64,000 nucleotides of DNA from Ruegeria sp. HKCCD8929 (GCF_013031405.1 NZ_WPZY01000002.1:1-64000); one strand, 5' to 3'; positions 51,549 through 61,042 are shown, counted from the first letter of the stretch. The notes: a model not told the origin generated them from the letters alone. Numbers and translations are program-made.

Positions 51549-51872
51549 TTAGCCGCAGCTGACCTGCGAGAAGAACTGGCCCGAGATGTTCTGATACATG
51601 CTGGACCGGATCACCCGGCAGCCGGTGGCCTTTTGGATGGCGGCGATGGCCTGCGTGGTGCGCAGACGTGCCGGGGGCCCATACGGGTTGAGGTTGTTGC
51701 GGTCGCGCGTGGCGCGGTAGATCACCGGTTCCTCGGAAACCTGCGTCACCGCCCAGGTGCGGCTGAGGACGTGAACCGTGCGGGTCTGATCCTGCGCGGC
51801 GGCGACGGTTGCCCCGAGCATGGCGATGACGGTTACGGCGGCCAGTGCCGCAAATGCGTTACGTGTTTTCAT
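51549..51872 (-). CDS. Small secreted protein, unknown function
   Basis: The 107-residue product has a clear signal peptide (MKTRNAFAALAAVTVIAMLG, cleavage after AAA, about residue 26). The mature part includes TRTVHVLSRTWAVTQVSEEP and ends with QNISGQFFSQVSCG; two cysteines (CRV and the one before the final Gly) could form a disulfide. I do not recognise a family. Its start region is followed by a 494-bp gene-free stretch. Confidence 0.7.
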   Translation of the reverse strand: MKTRNAFAALAAVTVIAMLGATVAAAQDQTRTVHVLSRTWAVTQVSEEPVIYRATRDRNNLNPYGPPARLRTTQAIAAIQKATGCRVIRSSMYQNISGQFFSQVSCG

Positions 51873-52366
51873 AATGTGACTTCCCGAATGACTCGAACCA
51901 TTGGTGTGATTTGAGCAAATTAAGGGGTGTCTGAGAAGCCCCGGCAGGCAGGTGTGTTCCGAAGGGCGCCTTGGCGGTGTGACGGAACAGCTCAGGCGGC
52001 AAGGAGATGGAACACCGACCCTCATGGAATTATTCAAAGACAAAAACGTGACCTCAATTTCATTTTATTCGTACGTGTTTGGGAGAGCAGATATTCTGAT
52101 TTCAAGAAGCGCAATGCGGATTGCCTTCTGGTTTATTAGTATCGGTGATCACCGAATAACGTGCTGATCCGAATATGTTTTTGGTAAGAAATCTGCGGCT
52201 CCGACGACTTTCGGGGCCGCAATTCAATTCATTTGGTCAAGTTGCACAAAAAGTGCTCGACCTATCGGGGTGATCACGTTGGCGGGAGCCGTTAGGTGAG
52301 GTCGCTTGTAGGTCAGAATACCCCCTCTATGTCGAGGCGCAATGCAGATTAGTGGTGGAGTCTGGA
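51873..52366. other. Gene-free stretch (494 bp), AT-richer than the surroundings
   Basis: No supported gene is present. A perfect 12-bp palindrome CGGTGATCACCG lies at 52143-52154. Two overlapping frames of about 70 codons (51927-52167) have no ribosome site and no protein-like pattern. The stretch probably carries the promoters of the divergent secreted-protein and rhodanese genes. Confidence 0.5.
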
Positions 52367-52825
52367 ATGTCTTCGAAGCTTGGAATTCAAAACAGTGTTG
52401 TTGATGAAGTATCCCCGCGAGAGGCGTGGGCCGGGTTGAAAACGCAAGGCAGCGCCGTGGTCGTCGACGTCCGTTCGCGGCCTGAATGGTCCTTTTCCGG
52501 CAAGCCGGATCTGACCTCGATCGACCGCCGCCTTTTGTGTGTGGAGTGGAAGATCTGGCCGCAGATGGCCCCGAACCTCGGGTTTCTATCCGATCTGGAA
52601 GAAATGCTTATCGGGGAAATGCCCGAACGCTTTTTCTTTCTGTGCCGCACCGGTGATCGGTCATTCATGGCGGCGCAGGAGTTCTCGCGGCAGATGCAGT
52701 CTCGTGGGATAAACCTGCATTGCACCAATATTCGCAGCGGGTTCGAGGGTGAGAAAGACGAGAGCGGCCATCGTGGCAAGATCAGCGGATGGAAGGCGGA
52801 GGGCCTGCCGTGGATGCAGGACTAG
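52367..52825 (+). CDS. Rhodanese-like domain protein
   Basis: The single-domain 152-residue rhodanese has VVVDVRSRPEWSFSGKPDL, the active-site loop FLCRTGDRSFMAA with the catalytic cysteine, and a closing GWKAEGLPWMQD. Active-site loop CRTGDRS has the six-residue length of sulfurtransferases rather than phosphatases. The ATG at 52367 has GGAG upstream. Sulfur donor and acceptor are unknown. Confidence 0.88.
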   Translation: MSSKLGIQNSVVDEVSPREAWAGLKTQGSAVVVDVRSRPEWSFSGKPDLTSIDRRLLCVEWKIWPQMAPNLGFLSDLEEMLIGEMPERFFFLCRTGDRSFMAAQEFSRQMQSRGINLHCTNIRSGFEGEKDESGHRGKISGWKAEGLPWMQD

Positions 52826-52990
52826 CGGTGAGCGGTTGGGTACCGCGTCACTGACGTGGGGCGCCCATGTCGGGCGGCTTTCCTGGGAGCGGGAGGCCGC
52901 CGCGTTCCGCCGTGTCCGATATCATTGACCCAGGTCAACGAACGCAAAGCGGATGAACGCTAGCCATCCTGCGTTCCTTGGGAAAACGCG

Positions 52991-53746
52991 ATGACCTCAG
53001 ACAAGACAGGCCGGATCGTTTGGCACGATCTGTTCACCGACAATCCGCTCCGGTCCCGATCATTCTATGAAAGGGTTGCCGGCTGGCACTACGTGATCGA
53101 ACACGCAACGGATTTCGCCTGGGGCGGAGGTGAGAGAGATTTCATTCTGGCTCTTTGCGGTGATGAGGCCGGGGCCGGATTCGTGCCGACCGATAGCGCG
53201 CAATTCCTCGGCTGGATTCCTTATGTCGAAGTGCAGGATGTCGATTCAGCTGCCGAGATTGCCGTTGGCCTGGGTGGCATTGTCGAGAAAGCCCCGTTCG
53301 AGGTTCCGGGTGTGGGGCGCAACTGCCTCCTGCGCGATCCGAACGGAGCTCTTGTCGGTATTTCCCTGTCCCGGCACGGCTTTCCTGCGCCGACAAGGCA
53401 GTTTGGCCCCGAAGCCTATCACGTGCGGGTGGGCGAATATCCCGAGGAGTTTTATCGCACCCTGTTCGATTGGGGCATCCTGCCGTCGGATCGCCCGGAC
53501 AAAGCCACCCAGTCGATCCGCCGTGCGGGACTGCAGGTTGGGTTTCGATCCGCGGTCGAATGTCAATCCGATCAGAACGCGTCATGGATCCCCAGCATCC
53601 GCGTTGAGCAACTCTCCGACGCGCTGCACCGGGTGCGAGAGATGGACGGGTCCGTCATCTGGCAAAGCGAAGACGTGTCGAGCGAAAACGGCAATGCTTT
53701 GGTCAGGGATTCAAACGGCGTTCTTTCGTATCTCGTCGCGAAGTGA
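52991..53746 (+). CDS. VOC (glyoxalase/bleomycin resistance-type) family protein
   Basis: The 251-residue protein is made of two vicinal-oxygen-chelate modules. The first (residues 8-125) is clear: GRIVWHDLFTDNPLRSRSFY, with the usual phrase GGIVEKAPFEVPGVGRNCLLRDPNGA near its end. The second (about 135-251) is weaker but ends in a similar DSNGVLSYLV. Members bind metal and small molecules; the activity is not determined. No operon partner is evident. Confidence 0.82.
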   Translation: MTSDKTGRIVWHDLFTDNPLRSRSFYERVAGWHYVIEHATDFAWGGGERDFILALCGDEAGAGFVPTDSAQFLGWIPYVEVQDVDSAAEIAVGLGGIVEKAPFEVPGVGRNCLLRDPNGALVGISLSRHGFPAPTRQFGPEAYHVRVGEYPEEFYRTLFDWGILPSDRPDKATQSIRRAGLQVGFRSAVECQSDQNASWIPSIRVEQLSDALHRVREMDGSVIWQSEDVSSENGNALVRDSNGVLSYLVAK

Positions 53747-53901
53747 CGATCTGCTGATTGGAGTTCCCGGTTGATGCCGGTTCTTACGAGAGAAGCGCAG
53801 GCCGCAATCGATCCAGGTGAACAGATGTCGGCGTCCCCTCCGATCCGTTAGCTTGAATGCCACCGTAGCGCTCACGGCGTCTCTGTGAGCCTTGAGTTGA
53901 A

Positions 53902-54249
53902 TTACGGGGTGACCGGGAACAGGGACGTCCCAAAGAGAAAAACCGCAATCATAAGAGCTATGTAACAGGCAAGGATCGCCAACCCCATACCGAGCACTAA
54001 ACGAGGGTGCGCGTGAAGTTTGAGAAGTCTTCCAACGATGTTTCTGGTTACTGTTGCGGACAGGCTTGCGAGTGAAAACGCAAGGATGGTGAGGACGACT
54101 GCCACGGTCGCTGCCAGAAACCGAACCCACTGATTTCCAATTGGAAAGGCCCAAAGAATACCTCCAATCAGCGTGAGGACAAAACCCCGGGCAAGCCAGA
54201 TCCCGACCGCTCGGGCCTCTGCCTTTTCGTCTGGATCCTTGATCTCCAT
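53902..54249 (-). CDS. Small membrane protein, unknown
   Basis: The 115-residue protein has three membrane segments (about residues 20-38, 43-62, 88-110). The ATG at 54249 has AGGA 6 bases before it. The N-terminus MEIKDPDEKAEARAVGIWLA is charged and cytoplasmic. No family is recognised. It stands between the VOC and ureidoglycine aminohydrolase genes. Confidence 0.6.
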   Translation of the reverse strand: MEIKDPDEKAEARAVGIWLARGFVLTLIGGILWAFPIGNQWVRFLAATVAVVLTILAFSLASLSATVTRNIVGRLLKLHAHPRLVLGMGLAILACYIALMIAVFLFGTSLFPVTP

Positions 54250-54335
54250 AGCTTGTCCTATCAAGGGTTCGAGGTTTCCCAAAGTCGGCTCTGGTTGAAC
54301 GCCCAAATCAGCGCACCGCAGCTTGGGGCGCCTGT

Positions 54336-55169
54336 TCACCGCCCCGCCAGCGACAGCGGCATATGGCGGTTCACGTCCTTGTAGAGCAGGTAGCGGAACC
54401 GGCCCGGTCCGCCTGCGTAGCAGGCTTGCGGGCAGAAGGCGCGGAGCCACATGTAGTCGCCGGCCTCGACCTCGACCCAGTCCTGGTTGAGGCGGTAGAC
54501 GGCCTTGCCTTCGAGCACGTAGAGCCCGTGTTCCATCACGTGGGTTTCGGCAAAGGGGATCACGCCGCCGGGTTCGAAGGTGACGATGTTGACATGCATG
54601 TCGTGGCGCAGGTCTTCGGGGTCGGCAAAACGGGTGGTGGCCCAGCGGCCCTCGGTGCCGGGCATCGGGATGGGGGCGACGTCGCGCTCGTTGGTGATGA
54701 TCGGGTCGGGGGCGGGCAGGCCGGGCACGGCCTCATAAGCCTTGCGGATCCAGTGGAAGCGGGCCACGGGACCGGCGCGGTTGTGCAGGCTCCAGTCGCT
54801 GCCCGCCGGGATATAGGCGTAGCCGCCGGGTTCCAGCACATGGTCCGCACCGCCAAGGGTCAGGGTCACCGCGCCCTCGACCACGAACAGCACGCCTTCG
54901 GCCGCGGGGTCGGTCTCGGGGCGGTCGCTGCCGCCGCCGGGCTGCACCTCCATGATGTATTGCGAAAACGTCTCGGCAAATCCGCTGAGCGGGCGCGACA
55001 GCACCCAGAGCCGCGTTCCTTTCCAGAAGGGCAGGGCGCTGGTCACGATGTCGCGCATGGTGCCTTTGGGGATCACCGCGTAGGCCTCGGTAAACATGGC
55101 GCGGTCGGTCAGCAGTTGGTCCTGCCCCGGGTGCCCGCCGGTGGGCGCGAAATAGGTCGGATGTGCCAT
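54336..55169 (-). CDS. (S)-Ureidoglycine aminohydrolase (bicupin)
   Basis: The 277-residue bicupin matches the ureidoglycine aminohydrolase (UGlyAH, YlbA-type) family: RLWVLSRPLSGFAETFSQYI and EGVLFVVEGAVTLTLGG in cupin 1, DMHVNIVTFEPGGVIPFAET, HVMEHGLYVLEGKAVYRLN in cupin 2 (metal-binding His/Glu), and a final KDVNRHMPL. It releases ammonia from ureidoglycine to give ureidoglycolate, the substrate of AllA coded 6 kb away. Its presence implies an allantoate amidohydrolase elsewhere, since none is in the window. Confidence 0.9.
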   Translation of the reverse strand: MAHPTYFAPTGGHPGQDQLLTDRAMFTEAYAVIPKGTMRDIVTSALPFWKGTRLWVLSRPLSGFAETFSQYIMEVQPGGGSDRPETDPAAEGVLFVVEGAVTLTLGGADHVLEPGGYAYIPAGSDWSLHNRAGPVARFHWIRKAYEAVPGLPAPDPIITNERDVAPIPMPGTEGRWATTRFADPEDLRHDMHVNIVTFEPGGVIPFAETHVMEHGLYVLEGKAVYRLNQDWVEVEAGDYMWLRAFCPQACYAGGPGRFRYLLYKDVNRHMPLSLAGR

Positions 55170-55344
55170 CGGGTGCCTCTTGTCGTTTCCCGGGCACTAT
55201 GGGGGCAAAGGCGGGGCGGTCCTAGCGGCGAGGCCCGGATAGGTTTGTTCGGGATAATTTGAAGATTGCTGTGCGGGGCTTGGATAAGCCGGGGCAGGCA
55301 GTATAACCTTGTCGGTAAATGGATTTCAGATGGGTGAGGCAGTC

Positions 55345-55701
55345 ATGAAAAGGTTGATCACTGCGGTTTTGGCGGCGTCGGCACTGGCCGGGGCCGCTGT
55401 TGTGGCCGAGGCCAAGCCGTTGTCGCGAATCATCGCGGAAATGGGGTTGAGCCCGGCGGATTTCGAGCTGGTGAACGCGGCCTCGAATTCGCTGTTTGCC
55501 GACGGGGCGCCGAGCGCGGGCCAGGAGGTGGAGTGGCAGAACGAGGCGACCGGTGCCAAGGGCACGGTGCGGGTGCGCGAGATGCGGGACAATTGTGCCC
55601 ATCTTCAGCATTTTATCCTGCCCAAGGGGGCCGACACCTCGAACCAGGTGCGCACCCGCCGGTGCCGGGATGCCAGCGGCAATTGGGTGCTGACGCCCTG
55701 A
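55345..55701 (+). CDS. Secreted protein with surface-antigen (17-kDa/RT0821-like) C-terminus
   Basis: The 118-residue product has a signal peptide (cleavage after AEA, about residue 24). The mature half has the spacing W-x-N-x3-G-x2-G in VEWQNEATGAKGTV, then two cysteines, and CRDASGNWVL at the end, like the C-terminal module of small 17-kDa surface antigens. The usual glycine-zipper membrane segment is not seen. The ATG at 55345 has GAGG 6 bases upstream. Function is unknown. Confidence 0.6.
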   Translation: MKRLITAVLAASALAGAAVVAEAKPLSRIIAEMGLSPADFELVNAASNSLFADGAPSAGQEVEWQNEATGAKGTVRVREMRDNCAHLQHFILPKGADTSNQVRTRRCRDASGNWVLTP

Positions 55702-55789
55702 GCCTGCGGTACGGGGGACGGAACCGGAACGTGTGGCCCGCCGCCGCTGAACACATAAGATCAATGCGAAGTCCAAGGGGAAGAGGGAC

Positions 55790-56149
55790 ATGAAATATAC
55801 CGAGGAACACGAATGGCTGGTGGCCGATGGCGATGTGGTGACGGTGGGGATCACCGCGCATGCTGCCGAGCAATTGGGCGATGTGGTGTTCGTGGAACTG
55901 CCGGATGTGGGCGACGAGGTCAGCAAGGATGACGAGATCGTGGTGATCGAGTCGGTCAAGGCGGCCTCGGACATTCTGGCGCCGCTCGACGGAGAGATCG
56001 TCGAGGTGAACGAGGTGTTGGTCGACAACCCGGGCATGGTCAATGACGACCCGACGGGGGATGCGTGGTTCTTCAAGGTCAAGGCCTCGGACCTGTCGCA
56101 GATGGACGACTATATGGACGAGGCCGGGTACAACGATTTCATCGGCTGA
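55790..56149 (+). CDS. gcvH: Glycine cleavage system H protein
   Basis: The 119-residue lipoyl carrier has the lipoylation motif ESVKAASD (Lys about residue 61), N-terminal YTEEHEWLV and C-terminal [11 protein letters not shown]. It shuttles the aminomethyl group between GcvP, GcvT and dihydrolipoamide dehydrogenase. No gcvT or gcvP is next to it, so it is either a separate copy or the system is split. No glycine riboswitch is evident upstream. Confidence 0.95.
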   Translation: MKYTEEHEWLVADGDVVTVGITAHAAEQLGDVVFVELPDVGDEVSKDDEIVVIESVKAASDILAPLDGEIVEVNEVLVDNPGMVNDDPTGDAWFFKVKASDLSQMDDYMDEAGYNDFIG

Positions 56150-56159
56150 GTTTTGATGA

Positions 56160-56195
56160 AGCGGCCGCCGGGCATGGCGGCGGCCTGCCGTTTTC
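56160..56195 (+). terminator. Hairpin after gcvH
   Basis: GGCCGCC (56163-56169) pairs with GGCGGCC (56179-56185), with an alternative 6-bp stem inside, followed after 5 bases by TTTT (56191-56194). A likely intrinsic terminator of gcvH. Confidence 0.55.
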
Positions 56196-56296
56196 GGGCG
56201 GGCGGCATTGAGTGACCGCCGCCCCTGCTTCCCGCATTATTTACCCTGTTTCCGGCCGTCCCGTGGTAGAATTGACGGGCAACAGGGAGATTGACC

Positions 56297-57205
56297 ATGG
56301 ACGGGAATCCTCGCACCGAGCGCCGGAAATCGGCGAGCGACTTTGACCAGCGCATTCTGGAAATCTTTGACGGCTATGTGCATGGAACATTGTCCAAACG
56401 GGAATTCATCACGCAGGCAGGGCGGTATGCCGCTGCCGGGGTGACGGGGGCGATGCTGCTGGAGCAGTTGCAGCCCGATTATGCGCTGGCCCAGCAGGTG
56501 GCGCCGGACGACCCCGAAATCGAAACGGAAATCGCCGAGTTCGACAGCCCGAACGGGCATGGACAGATCAAGGGGCTGCTGGCCCGGCCTGCGGGGCAGA
56601 CCGGACCGCTGCCCGCCATACTCGTGGTGCACGAGAACCGGGGGCTGAACCCTTATATCGAGGACGTTGTCCGCCGCTGCGCCAAGGCCGGGTATCTGGC
56701 CCTTGGGCCGGACGGGCTGACGCCGCTGGGCGGGTATCCCGGCACCGACGATGAAGGCCGCGCGATGCAGAAAACGCTGGATGGCGGCAAGCTGATGGAG
56801 GATTTCTTTGCCGCTTTCGAATTCCTGCGCGACCATGACGGGTCGACGGGCAAGGTCGGTGCGGTCGGGTTCTGCTATGGCGGCGGGGTCTGCAACGCAC
56901 TGGCGGTCGCCTATCCCGATCTCGCGGGTTCGGTACCGTTCTATGGCCGGCAGCCGGTGGCCGAGGATGTGCCGTCAATCGAGGCGCCGCTGATGATCCA
57001 CTATGCCGGGCTGGACGACCGCATCAATGCGGGCTGGCCCGCCTATTCCGAGGCGCTGAAGGCAAACCGGAAAGCGTTCTCGGTGCATTTCTATCCCGAG
57101 GTGAACCACGGGTTCCACAACGACACCACGCCCCGCTATGACGCGGCGGCGGCGGAACTCGCCTGGGCCCGGACGATGGACTTCTTTGGCCGTCACCTGA
57201 GCTGA
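56297..57205 (+). CDS. Dienelactone hydrolase family protein
   Basis: The 302-residue alpha/beta hydrolase of the dienelactone hydrolase family has the triad visible: Cys in VGFCYGGGVCN, Asp in YAGLDDRINAG and His in EVNHGFHND. Residues 1-70 form an N-terminal extension containing LSKREFITQAGRYAAAGVTG, like a degenerate twin-arginine export signal followed by a hydrophobic patch, so it may be periplasmic. The ATG at 56297 has GGGAG upstream. Substrate is unknown. Confidence 0.87.
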   Translation: MDGNPRTERRKSASDFDQRILEIFDGYVHGTLSKREFITQAGRYAAAGVTGAMLLEQLQPDYALAQQVAPDDPEIETEIAEFDSPNGHGQIKGLLARPAGQTGPLPAILVVHENRGLNPYIEDVVRRCAKAGYLALGPDGLTPLGGYPGTDDEGRAMQKTLDGGKLMEDFFAAFEFLRDHDGSTGKVGAVGFCYGGGVCNALAVAYPDLAGSVPFYGRQPVAEDVPSIEAPLMIHYAGLDDRINAGWPAYSEALKANRKAFSVHFYPEVNHGFHNDTTPRYDAAAAELAWARTMDFFGRHLS

Positions 57206-57209
57206 GGGA

Positions 57210-58145
57210 TCAGTACCCGCGTGCGCGGTCGACCTCGTGCAGCAGCGGCTCGCCTGCGGTCAGCCGGCGGTAGTTCTCGGCCACGTCATTAAGCGCGTCG
57301 CCCAGATGCCAGCCCGAAACATGCGGGGTGATGGTGACACGCGGGTGCGACCAGAGCGGGTTGTCGGCGGGCAGCGGCTCCTGGCTGACCACGTCGAGCA
57401 CCGCATGGCCCGGTGTCCCGGCATCGAGCGCCTGCATCAGTGCCGTTTCGTCGATCAGGTCGCCGCGGCCCGCGTTCAGCAACTGGCTGCCCGGTTTCAT
57501 GGACGAGAGCAGGTCCGCGTTGAACAGGCCCACGGTTTCCGGGGTGGACGGCAGGATCGCGCAGACATGATCGCATTCGCCCAGCAGGTCCGGCAGGCTG
57601 TCGTAACCGTGGCGGCAGTCGACGCCGTCGATCTCCTTTGGCGTGCGGCTCCACCCCTTTACCTGCAACCCGATATCCCGCAGCATCCGCGCAGTACGGC
57701 CGCCGATATGGCCCAGCCCCAGAACGCCGACCACGGTGTCGGGGGTATAGCGCGGTTCGACCGGGGTCCAGGTTGATTTCGCCTGTTCGGTCTCGTGAAC
57801 CGGCATGTTGCGGTGGGCGCGCAGGATGTAGGCGAGGAACCACTCGGCAATCTCGCGCGCCGGGGCATCGGGTTTCAGCCGCGCGACCCGGACATGGTCG
57901 GGCAGGGCCGGATGCTTCACGATGGTCTCGACGCCTGCCCCCAGCTTTTGCACCAGTTGCAGGTTCGGCAGCTTCGCAGGCTGGCCGTCGCGCAGCGTGA
58001 CCACCGCGACCATGGTGATCTCATCCGCGTTGCCAAGCGTATCCGGCGTGCGCACATCCGCCCCGGGCAGTTGTGCCCGCACCTGATCGGCAATCTCTGC
58101 GTCGGTCATCCATCCCGACAGCCCGCCATCGATCAGCAATGCCAT
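57210..58145 (-). CDS. ghrA: Glyoxylate/hydroxypyruvate reductase A (D-2-hydroxyacid dehydrogenase)
   Basis: The 311-residue NAD(P)H-dependent reductase has the Rossmann motif GVLGLGHIGGRTARMLRDIG, the substrate arginine in NAGRGDLIDETAL, and catalytic His in VTITPHVSGWH. The sequence style is that of GhrA, which reduces glyoxylate to glycolate and hydroxypyruvate to glycerate. The ATG at 58145 has GAGGG upstream. Its place near the purine genes suits disposal of glyoxylate from AllA; that link is inference. Confidence 0.87.
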   Translation of the reverse strand: MALLIDGGLSGWMTDAEIADQVRAQLPGADVRTPDTLGNADEITMVAVVTLRDGQPAKLPNLQLVQKLGAGVETIVKHPALPDHVRVARLKPDAPAREIAEWFLAYILRAHRNMPVHETEQAKSTWTPVEPRYTPDTVVGVLGLGHIGGRTARMLRDIGLQVKGWSRTPKEIDGVDCRHGYDSLPDLLGECDHVCAILPSTPETVGLFNADLLSSMKPGSQLLNAGRGDLIDETALMQALDAGTPGHAVLDVVSQEPLPADNPLWSHPRVTITPHVSGWHLGDALNDVAENYRRLTAGEPLLHEVDRARGY

Positions 58146-58265
58146 TGAACCCTCCCTCATATTCCCTGCGTTACGTTCCGTCACGCAACTGGACTTTACC
58201 GGCGCAGCTAAGTCATCCTTTTGCCCAAGGTAAAGCCCTGTTCGGCGGGCAAGGGAGGCGTTTTC

Positions 58266-59501
58266 ATGAACTTGACTTTCGGAATGCGGGACGAGAACCG
58301 CAAACTGCTCGACCGGGTGGCCGCGATGGTGCGGGATGAGGTCATGCCGCTGGAGGAGGAATATCAGGCCGAGATCGGCAAGGGCGACCGCTGGCAGTAT
58401 ACCGAGCGGCAGGCGGAGATATTGGAGGGGCTGAAGGCCAAGGCCAAGTCACAGGGGCTGTGGAATTTCTGGCTGACCGATAGCGACAAGGGGTTCGGTC
58501 TGACGACGGTCGAATACGCCTATTTCGCCGAAGAGATGGGCAAGACGCCGCTGGGGGCCGAGGTGTTCAACTGCTCGGCGCCCGATACCGGCAACATGGA
58601 GGTGTTCGAGCGTTATGGCTCGGAGAAGATGAAGGACGAGTGGCTGAAGCCGCTGTTGGAGGGTGAGATCCGCTCAGCCTATCTGATGACCGAACCGGAT
58701 GTGGCCAGCTCGGACGCCACCAATATCTCGATGTCCTGCGTGCGGGACGGGGATGAGTATGTTCTGAATGGCGAGAAATGGTGGTCCTCGGGCGCGGGCG
58801 ATCCGCGCTGCAAGGTCTATATCGTGATGGTCAAGACGGGCGGCGAGGAGCTGCCCAAGCACAAGCGGCAGTCGATGATCGTGGTGCCTGCCGATACGCC
58901 CGGTATCGAGGTGCTGCGCCCGATGGAGGTTTACGGCCACGACGACGCCCCGCACGGGCACATGCATATCCGGTTTACGGACGTGCGCGTGCCCGCCGAA
59001 TACATCCTGCTGGGCGAGGGGCGCGGGTTCGAGATCGCGCAGGGCCGTCTGGGGCCGGGGCGTATCCACCACTGCATGCGCGCCATCGGTCAGGCCGAGA
59101 TCGCGCTGGAGCGGATGTGCAAACGCGCGATGCAGCGCGAGGCGTTCGGCAAGAAGCTGGCGCAGCTGGGCGCCAATTACGACATCATCGCCGAGTGCCG
59201 GATGGAGATCGAGATGGCCCGCCTGCTGTGCCTCAAGGCGGCGTGGTACATGGATCAGGGCGATGCGCGGGCAGCAGCACCCTGGATCAGCCAGATCAAG
59301 GTGGTGGCGCCGCGGGTGGCGCTGAAGGTCATCGACGAGGCGGTGCAGATGTTCGGTGGGCAGGGCGTCAGTCAGGACACGCCGCTGGCCATCGCCTGGA
59401 CCCATGTGCGCACGTTGCGGCTGGCCGATGGGCCCGATGCGGTGCACCGCCGGCAGGTGGCCCGGGTCGAGTTGAAGAAACACACACAGGAGAAGGTCTG
59501 A
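58266..59501 (+). CDS. Acyl-CoA dehydrogenase family protein
   Basis: The 411-residue FAD enzyme has [36 protein letters not shown], the C-terminal FAD/CoA part [20 protein letters not shown], and a closing [13 protein letters not shown]. Similar to ACAD10/11- or long-chain-type members of bacteria. The base may be the aspartate in LADGPDAVH. The start is the ATG at 58266 with GGGAGG upstream. A thioesterase gene follows after 5 bp, so the two act on the same acyl-CoA pool. Confidence 0.9.
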   Translation: MNLTFGMRDENRKLLDRVAAMVRDEVMPLEEEYQAEIGKGDRWQYTERQAEILEGLKAKAKSQGLWNFWLTDSDKGFGLTTVEYAYFAEEMGKTPLGAEVFNCSAPDTGNMEVFERYGSEKMKDEWLKPLLEGEIRSAYLMTEPDVASSDATNISMSCVRDGDEYVLNGEKWWSSGAGDPRCKVYIVMVKTGGEELPKHKRQSMIVVPADTPGIEVLRPMEVYGHDDAPHGHMHIRFTDVRVPAEYILLGEGRGFEIAQGRLGPGRIHHCMRAIGQAEIALERMCKRAMQREAFGKKLAQLGANYDIIAECRMEIEMARLLCLKAAWYMDQGDARAAAPWISQIKVVAPRVALKVIDEAVQMFGGQGVSQDTPLAIAWTHVRTLRLADGPDAVHRRQVARVELKKHTQEKV

Positions 59502-59506
59502 GGCGC

Positions 59507-60298
59507 ATGACCGGGCTGGCCTATTTCACCGAAACCCGGGACGGGCTGTTTCTGGGCAACGATCCGGCGCGCGGCCCGTGGTCTGTGGATCATTGCCATG
59601 CCGGGCCGGTGACCGGCCTTGTTGCACGCGCGGCTGAGGCCGCCGTCGGCCCGGACAAGATGCTGACCCGGCTGACGCTGGATGTGCTGCGCCCGCTGCC
59701 CCTGGCCGGGCTTCGGGTCAGCTCCGAAACCGTCCGCAACACCCGGACGCTGGCCACCACGAAGGTTGAGGTGCATGACCTCGACGGGACCTTATGCATC
59801 GCCGCAACCTCGATGCATCTGACCCGCAAGGAGCTGGGTGATGTGCCGACCGCGCCGGTGACGCCTCTGCGGTTCGAGGATGCCGAGCCGGGCGATCCGC
59901 TGCTGATCGGCAGCCTGCATGACAAACCGGCCTTCGGGAGTTTCATCGAGATGGCATATCCCAAGGGGCAGGAGCTGAAACCGGGCCCCAAGACCATCTG
60001 GATGCGGGTGCCGCCCCTGCTGGCCGATGAGGTGCCGTCGCCGATCCAGTCGATGTGCGCGCTGGCCGATTGCGGCAACGGGATCTCGTGGAACGAGCCG
60101 CCCACGCGGCTGGGCTTCATGAACACCGACCTGACGCTGCAGGTGCATCGTGAGCCGGAAAGCGACTGGCTGGCGTCGGAATCGCTGTCGCATTGGCACG
60201 GCACCGGGGTGGGGATGTCGCAATCGATCCTGCATGACACCCAAGGGCCGGTGGCCACCGCGCTTCAGACGCTGGTTCTGCATCCGCTCAATCGTTAG
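59507..60298 (+). CDS. TesB-like acyl-CoA thioesterase
   Basis: The 263-residue protein has two hotdog halves: the first with WSVDHCHAGPVTGLVARAAE, the second with ADCGNGISWNEPPTRLGFMN (Asp and neighbouring residues typical of TesB) and LSHWHGTGVGMSQSILHDTQ near the end. It hydrolyses acyl-CoA; chain length is not known. It starts 5 bp after the acyl-CoA dehydrogenase stop, so they are one operon. Confidence 0.83.
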   Translation: MTGLAYFTETRDGLFLGNDPARGPWSVDHCHAGPVTGLVARAAEAAVGPDKMLTRLTLDVLRPLPLAGLRVSSETVRNTRTLATTKVEVHDLDGTLCIAATSMHLTRKELGDVPTAPVTPLRFEDAEPGDPLLIGSLHDKPAFGSFIEMAYPKGQELKPGPKTIWMRVPPLLADEVPSPIQSMCALADCGNGISWNEPPTRLGFMNTDLTLQVHREPESDWLASESLSHWHGTGVGMSQSILHDTQGPVATALQTLVLHPLNR

Positions 60299-60394
60299 GT
60301 GGGCCCGGCGCAAGCGCCCCGTGACCGGCGGGTTTCTGCGGCCAATACTCCGGTTGCGATTGCCGATCCGGATCGCGCGGCTTATCTTCACCCC

Positions 60395-61042
60395 ATGCGC
60401 ATCTTGCCCATCCTCGCGACCTGCTGCCTGCCCCTCTCGGCCATGGCCCATCCGCATGTCTTCATCGACACCGGGTTCGAGTTGATCTTCGACGATGAGG
60501 CCCGGCTGACCCATGTTCGGGTGACCTGGGCCTATGACGAGTTTTACTCTCTGCTGATCCTCGAAGACATGGGGCTCGACAAGGACGGCGATGGGGTTCT
60601 GACCGGGGAAGAGGCAAATGCTCTCGCCGGGTTTGACGCACAGTGGATCGAGGGTTATGACGGCGACCTGGTGGTCACGAATGAGGGTCTGCGCGTGCCG
60701 CTTTCAGGCCCGCAGGAGCCGACCGCCACCGTCGAACAGGGTCGGATCGTGACGACGCATCTGCGGGAGGTGACGGCAGAGCCGGTCATCGCCAGCGACC
60801 TGTCGGTCAAGGCCTATGACGCAAGCTTTTACACGGCCTATGAGGTCGCCCGCCCGGTCGTCGTGTCGGGGCCGGTATCCTGCGCGCTGGAACGGATCGA
60901 GCCGGATATCGACGCGCGTCTGGCCGAGATGCAGGCGTTTCTGCTGACCATCGACGCCAATGCCGATCTGGAAGAGAACGACATTCCCCTGATCGGCGCC
61001 GAATTCGCCACCGAGATCCGCATTTCATGTCCCGGTTCCTGA
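60395..61042 (+). CDS. DUF1007 family protein (periplasmic, metal-linked)
   Basis: The 215-residue product has a signal peptide (cleavage after AMA, about residue 18), then starts with HPHVFIDTGFELIFDD, the family's His-x-His metal-like N-terminus. An EF-hand-like loop DKDGDGVLTGEEA follows. DUF1007 proteins often accompany NicO-type exporters, as here, with a 16-bp overlap of the next gene. A role as periplasmic metal-binding partner is likely but unproven. Confidence 0.85.
   Translation: MRILPILATCCLPLSAMAHPHVFIDTGFELIFDDEARLTHVRVTWAYDEFYSLLILEDMGLDKDGDGVLTGEEANALAGFDAQWIEGYDGDLVVTNEGLRVPLSGPQEPTATVEQGRIVTTHLREVTAEPVIASDLSVKAYDASFYTAYEVARPVVVSGPVSCALERIEPDIDARLAEMQAFLLTIDANADLEENDIPLIGAEFATEIRISCPGS

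Noticed and set aside
3816-53921. A shared 15-base word (CCGGGAACAGGGACG) near the IS3 remnant (about 3818) and at the end of the small membrane protein gene (about 53908), as a possible common insertion-sequence end.
   Set aside because: A 15-base match between two places in 64 kb is expected about once by chance, and no longer similarity or inverted repeat surrounds it.
55702-55789. A glycine riboswitch upstream of gcvH.
   Set aside because: The 88-bp gap is too short and lacks the conserved tandem aptamer features.
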